Origin: Euptelea pleiosperma
Taxonomy: Eukaryota; Streptophyta; Magnoliopsida; Ranunculales; Eupteleaceae
Assembly (NCBI GenBank): GCA_035048495.1
Contig: CM068545.1
Coordinates: 18,448,741 to 18,512,740, forward strand
Direction: 5' to 3'
Length of the DNA stretch: 64,000 nt
The notes under the pieces are model-generated. The model had not been told where the DNA came from, did not search any database, and worked only from the letters and a program-made list of their open reading frames with translations. A program made the translations under genes and the position numbers. Below are positions 58,450 through 64,000 of this stretch, in pieces (the first letter of the stretch is position 1; the number at the start of each line of letters is the position of its first letter).

Positions 58450-58665
58450 CCCCGCACCCTCCTCAGGAAAATGCTACCCAATGGTAGAACGCAAAAGCTG
58501 TTGTGCTGTTAAGACCATTGACCGTTGGATTCTAGAGATCGGGAACAACAAATGTAAAGGGTAAAATAGTCACTTTTGACTGTTAATAAAGTTGTTGCCT
58601 CGTGGATCATGGATATCTTTGAGTCCAACGGTCAATCGCCTAACCCGCACAACTATTTCTGCGGT
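58450..58665. repeat. Fold-back MITE
   Basis: GCTGTTGTGCTGTTAAGACC and ATTGACCGTTGGATTCTAGA mirror GAGTCCAACGGTCAATCGCC and CCGCACAACTATTTCTGC. A central GGGAACAACAAATG mirrors GTTGTTGCC. Confidence 0.65.
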
Positions 58666-59328
58666 CTACGGTCTACGGTCTACCACAACCTAAACCGTTA
58701 TTATCTTCCTCAGTTTCCTTTCATAACTATACTTCTTTTTTAATCTTTTATACGTGAGGAGGAAAGCAATATTGTGGAGCTGAGGTCCATCATCTCCAAG
58801 GGTGCTAACCCCTCATACAATGATATTTCTCAATCCTAGCCGTCAAATTGTCGAGCCTTCACTATGATTGTGTCCAATTCCAAAATGAATCAACGGAGAC
58901 GACGAATGACGATATTGGGCCCAACCCTACCAGTCATTATCACATCCAAGGTTTAATTCTCGACCAATCCTTCCATACACAGATTATAGGGCTAAGATCC
59001 TTTACATGGCCCACCAACCCAAAATTTGCTCATCCACAGCTAGACTCAATCTAGGGTTAAGATCAACTAACGTACTACCGGTCCATGATATCAGTGTAAG
59101 TTAAGGAGAAGTGGACGACTCAACCTGGGGAGAAGTATTTTCAGTGCAGCAACACCAATGTTGACCTCTCAATCCAATGAGATAAGGAAAAAAAATTGGT
59201 GGAGTTGCATTTTAGACCCATGATGACGTGGCATTGCCACGTCGGATCCCACTATGCTATCTCCTGCGGGCTCCGTGACCCTTCTTCGTCGATTTCGGGT
59301 CTAACAAGGAGTACTTTTTAGTTTTTGT
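58666..59328. other. Intergenic region, no gene recognised
   Basis: No gene or resolved repeat. CGGTCTACGGTCTACGGTCTACC at 58664-58683 is a short three-unit tandem repeat. Confidence 0.4.
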
Positions 59329-59571
59329 CAAGGTTTAAAAAAGGCCGTTGTAACGAAAGTAACGGCGGTTGTATCGGATTCGGACGTACCCCGTTACGTT
59401 ATGTACCGTTAAAACCCCAAAATTAACGGTCGTTATTTTCTCGAAAATTTTGTGGAAAAAAAATGCCTGTTTTTTTCTCTTTTTTTCCGTTATTTTCCAT
59501 TTTTTTCCCGTTATTTTCCGTTTTTGCCCCCAGTCCATTATACCGTTATAACGGCCCTCTTTAAACCTTGC
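59329..59571. repeat. Fold-back element with CAAGGTTTAAA ends
   Basis: CAAGGTTTAAAAAAGGCCGT and TGTAACG mirror CGTTATAACGGCCCTCTTTA and AACCTTG. The interior is rich in CCGTTA, AACGG and TTATTTTCCGTT words. It is related to the element at 21005-21415 and shares motifs with the long Helitron-like modules. Confidence 0.75.
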
Positions 59572-59708
59572 TTTTTGTTTTTGTTTTTGTTTTATTAAAT
59601 ATATTTTGCAGAAAATATATTTATTTTTAGTTACTCTCTCCTCCCACGTGTAAAATAGTACTCTGCTGGCTGTGGTTGAAAACCACGAGACACGAGACAA
59701 ACAACACA

Positions 59709-59729
59709 AGTGGTGGTGGTGGTGGTGGT
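59709..59729. repeat. (GGT)n microsatellite
   Basis: About seven GTG/GGT units lie in an otherwise unremarkable stretch. Confidence 0.9.
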
Positions 59730-59844
59730 ATGACGTGTTCCACATCCAGTACTTCCACCACCGTTCCTGATATCTAGAGTGGCAAGCTTAATAATAGATC
59801 TTTGATGACGGAAGTCCATCTCAACGTTGATGACGTACCACAGT

Positions 59845-60117
59845 ATCAACCACGTGGCACACTCTTAGAGATCACAGTATCCGTGGACACGTACCAAGAA
59901 TCATCTTGATTATTAATTTTTAATAACCTTTGGATCTGATTACCCCAAATAATTCTCTAATTAATATAAAGGGTTACCCATTAAAAACAGTCCTATCCAA
60001 CGGTTAGAAATAACTAATCTGCCTGACTTTTGGTTTGTAGGTCCACCTATAAATGGACCAAACATCCATACGGTCAGTGGTCAATAAGAGTTTGCCATGG
60101 GCCGGTCTCCATCATTA
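59845..60117. repeat. G-box group MITE
   Basis: CCACGTGGCACACTCTTAGA at the left (CACGTG at 59851). Right arm: TTTTGGTTTGTAGGTCCACC, GGACCAAACATCCATACGG, GTTTGCCATGGGCC. The left arm is shortened. Confidence 0.75.
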
Positions 60118-60194
60118 AAGATTTACTCCTTGCGATTGTGAAACTTGTTGTAAAGTGCCATGCCATGTGTCAGTAGATTTGTCAATTTACACTG

Positions 60195-60320
60195 TTCCGG
60201 GTTTGGGTGAGTCACTCAGACTCGACATGATTCGTCCTCGGATCACCAATGTCTTCGACAAGTCAACTAGGGACTTGGGTGAGTCACTCAGACTAGACAT
60301 GATTCGACCTCAGATCAGTA
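60195..60320. repeat. Direct repeat, period about 83 bp
   Basis: TTGGGTGAGTCACTCAGACT followed by CGACATGATTCG (TAGACATGATTCG in copy 2) occurs at about 60203 and 60282. GACTC words continue on both sides. Confidence 0.85.
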
Positions 60321-60784
60321 TACAAACTTGCCTTCTATCACTCAGTTTTTGACTAGTCAAACTCAGGCAAATCGACTCATTGACCAGGAACTTAGTCAAG
60401 CATGGTAATTATTTTATGGGTCATATAAGATTTTTTTCATTTTTTATTTTTTGTAATTTTCAAATTTTTTTAATTTTAATAAAATTTTCCATAAATTGAC
60501 ACAAGCCAATATATAAATTAAAAGTTTTGGAATTGGACGCTTTTGGTGAGAATTGTCTCTATGGTGAGGAGTTATAGTATTGAATTCGTTATAACATGTT
60601 TTGGCATTAAATACAAAATCCCGTAACGGGGATGGCGCATACACGTCTTTTTCAAATCATGGATTCAACTAAATCCTGAGCGAGTCGCGTTTTCAAGTCC
60701 TGAAGCACGATGATGGTCGATGACTCGGGATTGACTCCCAAATACTTATTAGATGTTATTTACAAGTTTGGACCAGCCTAAGAC

Positions 60785-60920
60785 TGTCTTCTTTTCTCTT
60801 TTTTTTTATTACTTTTTTATTTATTTATTTTTTAAACCTTGTAGGTGGGTGGGGAGCAAGCTGAGCGTGAACCCATGGGTGCAGTTAGAACATCAACCAA
60901 TTGAGCTATGGGCTAAACCA
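60785..60920 (-). mobile_element. tRNA-derived SINE
   Basis: Minus strand: a tRNA-like head with A box TAGCTCAATTGG (60908-60897) and B box-like GGTTCACGCTC (60873-60863) spaced as in tRNA genes. An unrelated body (CTTGCTCCCCACCCACC) follows, and then an A-rich tail (AAAAAATAAATAAATAAAAA). The head is too diverged to fold as a functional tRNA. Target duplications were not found. Confidence 0.55.
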
Positions 60921-61648
60921 AAAACATGTTATGAGTAGATCAAGACAGATTTTTAAATTAAATTTTGCAGTTTATTAAGTAGAGAGGAGACATTTTGAAA
61001 TAAGGTTATCTTAGAAATTAAGGGCCTTTTGTTTTTTGGTCCAAAGTCTTTATAGAATGCAGAGGGCTCTTCTTTGAAGATTTTGTGTTTCAATGGGATC
61101 TGATATTATCTCGAAAGATGGCAGTAAGCCTTTATTTGTTTTGATTTTGATCTAGCTTTTTAGCGTTTGTTCTAGCTTGGAGGTCATCTCCAAGTAGAGC
61201 CACGCATCCTCCTCGATATGTGCCGTCCTCTCATTGAGTGCCATGTGGGACCTATACAATATTTCTAACATTTTTCAAGTACTACCATAAATGTGTCTAG
61301 TGGTACATAAAGCCTCAATAACCAATAGCATAAAGTAAATCGATATTTTCACTCATCATTGTCATCATCAACATAAGATCTTCGTCGGCTACACGAATCC
61401 TATTTCTCCATTTAATTCTATCTAAAATATTAAAACTTACTCTCTCCCCAGTCGTCACATGTTTATCATATCGCCAGATGGCGAGCCGCATAACCCATAC
61501 TGCAAGCGCTTGTATACAACGCATGGGCTTGTTAATGGACTTTCCACTAGACTTTTTTTTTATTTGAAAGAAAAAAAAGTTAGGCATGGGTGGTAGTAGT
61601 CGGATTAGGGTTAATGTCCACAGCCCACAATGGCACCAATAAGGAAAT

Positions 61649-61895
61649 GGGAAATGTTAGTATTATCCTTGGGATGACACTGTAGATATGTCGTTCCATA
61701 TCTTTTAAGGATCATATTTCGAGAATCCAACGGTGGTTGTGCTTTGGCAAAAGTGAATAGTCATCCCGACCCTATGTAAATTTGCTCTGTATTCATCGGG
61801 ATTCTAATTGCACAAATTTCGAAGAATATCAATGACTCTAACACAAGGGACGACGTGTTCCAATGTCATCCTAAGGACAATACTAACACTCCTAA
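61649..61895. repeat. Fold-back MITE
   Basis: ATGTTAGTATTATCCTTGGG and ATGACACTGTAGATATGTCG mirror GACGTGTTCCAATGTCATCC and TAAGGACAATACTAACACTC. The inner GAGAATCCAACGGTGGTTGT resembles the MITE at 5495-5748. Confidence 0.7.
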
Positions 61896-61979
61896 GATAA
61901 TATGTTGGATGAACTCATCCTAATACATTGATTTGATGGCAGTAGCTGTAGCTGAATTCGCTTTTCCTGTTATCTGTCC

Positions 61980-62160
61980 GAGTAAACCTTTGATGGCTAC
62001 AGGTTGTCATCAAAGCCCGTGACTACCAATAAGTTCTTGGCACATACACCGACTGCTTTTTGCCACGTACCCATGTGAGCATTTTTTAAGATTTTTTTTT
62101 TAGCACATGCACTCGGGGGGGTGCGTGCCGAGAAGGTTCTACTAGTTTTATTCAGGTTTT
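61980..62160. repeat. Fold-back MITE related to the element at 56134-56311
   Basis: GAGTAAACC at the left and GTTTTATTC at the right. The inner TTCTTGGCACATACACCGAC, TGCTTTTTGCCACGTACCCA and GTGCGTGCCGAGAAGG match the arms of the 56-kb element. Confidence 0.55.
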
Positions 62161-62479
62161 GGTAGAGTTGAGAGAGATCGAAGAAATGCAGTTTTTTGCT
62201 TTTGGGCACCCAACTAGCACCTTCTTGTGGGGTTTGAAGTTAAATACAAATTGAAATTTTCTGGTTCATGGTTGACCACTCAAGAGTCGTCTTGATTGAC
62301 TATTTTTGAGTTCATTTTAATGGAAGAAAGATTTTTTCTTTTTTTGTGGAGGAAAAGCTTTGTTAGGCTGCCAGACTTTTGCCCAAATGTAGAGAATTTT
62401 GGATGCAGAGGACTCTCGTAGCCATACATAGCAAAAAAAAAATTTGGGCCCACTAACCCATGGATGTTTACCCCACCCC

Positions 62480-63002
62480 CAGGACCGTCAAAATACAAGC
62501 TGAGGCCTAAGACGAAAACTCTATATAAAGCATTTTTATTATATTTAATATATTAATATATATTGTATTAATTTAAAACTTTGTCTCTTTATATAATAAA
62601 TAATCATTATTTAACAATTATTCTTGATAATAAAAAATTACGAAAAAAGTTTAGATGTAGAGGACTCCCTTTGCGACTGCGTGGATATCATCAGCCCACC
62701 TATTGGTGGATAAATGCACTAAAATCAGCTTGATTGATGATTTCTTGCCATTGGATTTACTACCCAAAAACATGCTTTAATATAACGGCTAGAATCAATT
62801 AAAAGTACTAAAATCTACGGCTAGAGATAACCAATCGGGCTGATTTTTGGTTTGTGTATCCCAACAAGGGTTGGGGTAAACATCCATGGGGTTAGTGGGC
62901 CTGAAAACTGTGCTATGTAGGGCCTGGGCTTGTAGTGGGACCTTCTCTAACCAAGGGACCTTAGCGCACCGCCTTAATGGCCTTAAGGTAGAGACGGCCC
63001 TG
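62480..63002. mobile_element. Non-autonomous hAT-like element inserted in the MITE
   Basis: The ends CAGGACCGTC and GAGACGGCCCTG are inverted. The 8-bp duplication CCCACCCC lies at 62472-62479 on the left. On the right it is split: CCCAC at 63003-63007 and CCC at 63425-63427, because the next element landed in it. The body matches the element at 48.9 kb (GGCCTAAGACGAAAACTCTA, CCTTAATGGCCTTAAGGTAG). Confidence 0.85.
62642..62935. repeat. MULE-type MITE captured inside the hAT-like element
   Basis: The left end GAAAAAAGTTTAGATGTAGA is intact, the arms include CCCACCTATTGGTGGATAAA, and the right terminus is lost after CTATGTAGGGCC. It matches the capture at 49608-49930. Confidence 0.65.
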
Positions 63003-63007
63003 CCCAC

Positions 63008-63416
63008 TAGGGGTGTCAACGGGTCGGTTCCTAAGGTGGCCAGAACCGTAACAATCCGTTCCGGTTCTTATCGGTTCGGTTCCTTAACGGTTCCGGTTCT
63101 CAAAGTGATGGATCCTGAACCGGAACCGATTATGTATTTATGTCGGTTCCGGTTTCGGTTCCGGGTATATTGGGCCAAATCTTAAGAATATGAGAATTTT
63201 TACACTATATTTATCTATTGGTACCGGTTCTTATCAGTTCGGTTCCGGTTCTTCTCAGTTTCGGTTCCATATTAAGCTACCCGGAACCGTTATTGTGCAT
63301 TCAGTTCCGGTTCCGGTTACATTTTAATCGGTTCCCAAAAATGTGGAACCGGAACCGGTGTTTTTGGTTTCGGTTCTGATTTGGTTCCGGTTAAACGGGT
63401 AAAATTGACACCCCTA
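63008..63416. mobile_element. CGGTTC-rich hAT-type MITE with perfect 8-bp target duplication
   Basis: The ends TAGGGGTGTCAA and TTGACACCCCTA are inverted. CTGCCCAC is exact at 63000-63007 and 63417-63424. The interior is built largely of CGGTTC/GGTTCCGG words and their complements (for example GGTTCCGGTTTCGGTTCCGG). It has no coding capacity. Confidence 0.92.
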
Positions 63417-63615
63417 CTGCCCACCCCTTGTTGGATATTCTTATAAAAAATCAACTTGATTGATTATCTCTAACCATAGATTTTAGAGTTGATTTTTAGT
63501 GTGTTAATCCACCAATGGGTGGGCTAAACATTCAGGTGTCAGTGGGCCCCAAAAAAAAGGCTATGTAGGGCCACGCAACGACTGCATCGGGAGTCTTATA
63601 CATCTAAATTTTTTC

Positions 63616-64000
63616 GTGAAAAATCTATTTTGAAAAATTAGACCACCCTATTTGGAAAGCCAAAAATTGGGGTCAGCCAAGGTCAGTTTCAATCCCGTTC
63701 TTTTAGTTTGTGTTTGGTAACCGTGTGGGCCTCACATTTTTGGGCCGCGCTTTTTTTAATTTGTTCCAAAAAACTGGATCGACTTTAGTTTTTATAAAAC
63801 TTGTTGCAACGCTGAACTAGTTCAAAAAGTGCAAAAAAAAAAAAAATCACAAGTCCCTCTCTTCCACAAAAGCTCGTTCTCTTTTGTTGGCTACCAAACT
63901 CGCAACTCCATGGCAACAGAGCATAGGTAATCTCTTGCCCACCCACCCTGGAAAAAATCTTGGTTCTGCCAATGTCAATAGGGGAAGGTTATTCTTAAAC
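63616..64000. other. Intergenic tail of the window
   Basis: No gene or complete element was seen up to the edge of the window. Confidence 0.4.

Larger units (their letters stand above)
62390..63615. repeat. Outer MULE-type MITE, split by two later insertions
   Basis: The left arm (AATTTTGGATGCAGAGGACT, TTGGGCCCACTAACCCATGG, ATGTTTACCCCACCCC) stops at 62479. It resumes at 63428 (TTGTTGGATATTC) and runs to CATCTAAATTTTTTCG near 63615. Removing the insertions restores CCCACCCCTTG, as in other family members. Confidence 0.8.

Noticed and set aside
1..64000. Search for integrated viral genes, rRNA, organellar insertions or toxin genes
   Set aside because: No reverse transcriptase, coat, movement-protein, rRNA or plastid/mitochondrial gene signature was recognised on either strand.

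Overview
This is a nuclear DNA window from a flowering plant. The evidence is four plant-type, intron-split or plant-specific protein genes, AT-rich introns, and a dense load of small plant transposons. I cannot name the species; a woody, repeat-rich angiosperm fits, and nothing looks bacterial, organellar or viral.

Genes. (1) 2006-5107 (+): a five-exon TRICHOME BIREFRINGENCE-LIKE (TBL) cell-wall polysaccharide O-acetyltransferase, 461 aa. (2) 7316-12865 (-): a five-exon conserved plant protein of unknown function with three 74-residue repeats. Its reading frame is broken by one missing base near 10547, and it probably has a 5' UTR exon about 4.5 kb upstream, ending at 17355. (3) 31064-32418 (-): a UBP1-associated protein 2 (UBA2)-type nuclear RNA-binding protein with two RRMs. 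It is also broken by one missing base, at 32119. (4) 52154-55125 (-): a two-exon armadillo-repeat protein of 424 aa. Both frame breaks are losses of a single base within the same local + strand string, CTGCCTCTTC, so assembly error is as likely as real mutation.

Everything else is mainly repeats. About 20 copies belong to one modular fold-back (MITE) group. They share sub-terminal arms (around GGATGTTTGGCC, TGGACCTACAAACCAAAAAT and TAGTGATTTCTAGCCGTTGG) but have different outer ends. Some have 8-bp and some 9-bp target duplications, and many carry CACGTG (G-box) at both ends. Such copies lie just upstream of the putative promoters of genes 2, 3 and 4 and inside introns of genes 1 and 4.

Other elements: a complete TRIM retrotransposon (8943-9265) whose empty site survives in a tandem duplicate; head-to-tail arrays of tiny Helitron-like elements (11.3-12.25 kb and 19.6-20.1 kb); a CGGTTC-rich hAT-type MITE; a tRNA-derived SINE; and several other fold-backs.

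The clearest structure is a transposon nest at 62.4-63.6 kb, where the order of insertions can be read from target duplications. Between 33 and 52 kb the sequence is AT-rich or CT-rich intergenic DNA with no recognisable protein gene. It includes four regularly spaced CGGAGTTGCA palindromes and a spliced-looking transcript that is probably transposon-derived. I found no undescribed enzymatic or defence system; the unusual biology here is the modular MITE group and its placement beside promoters.
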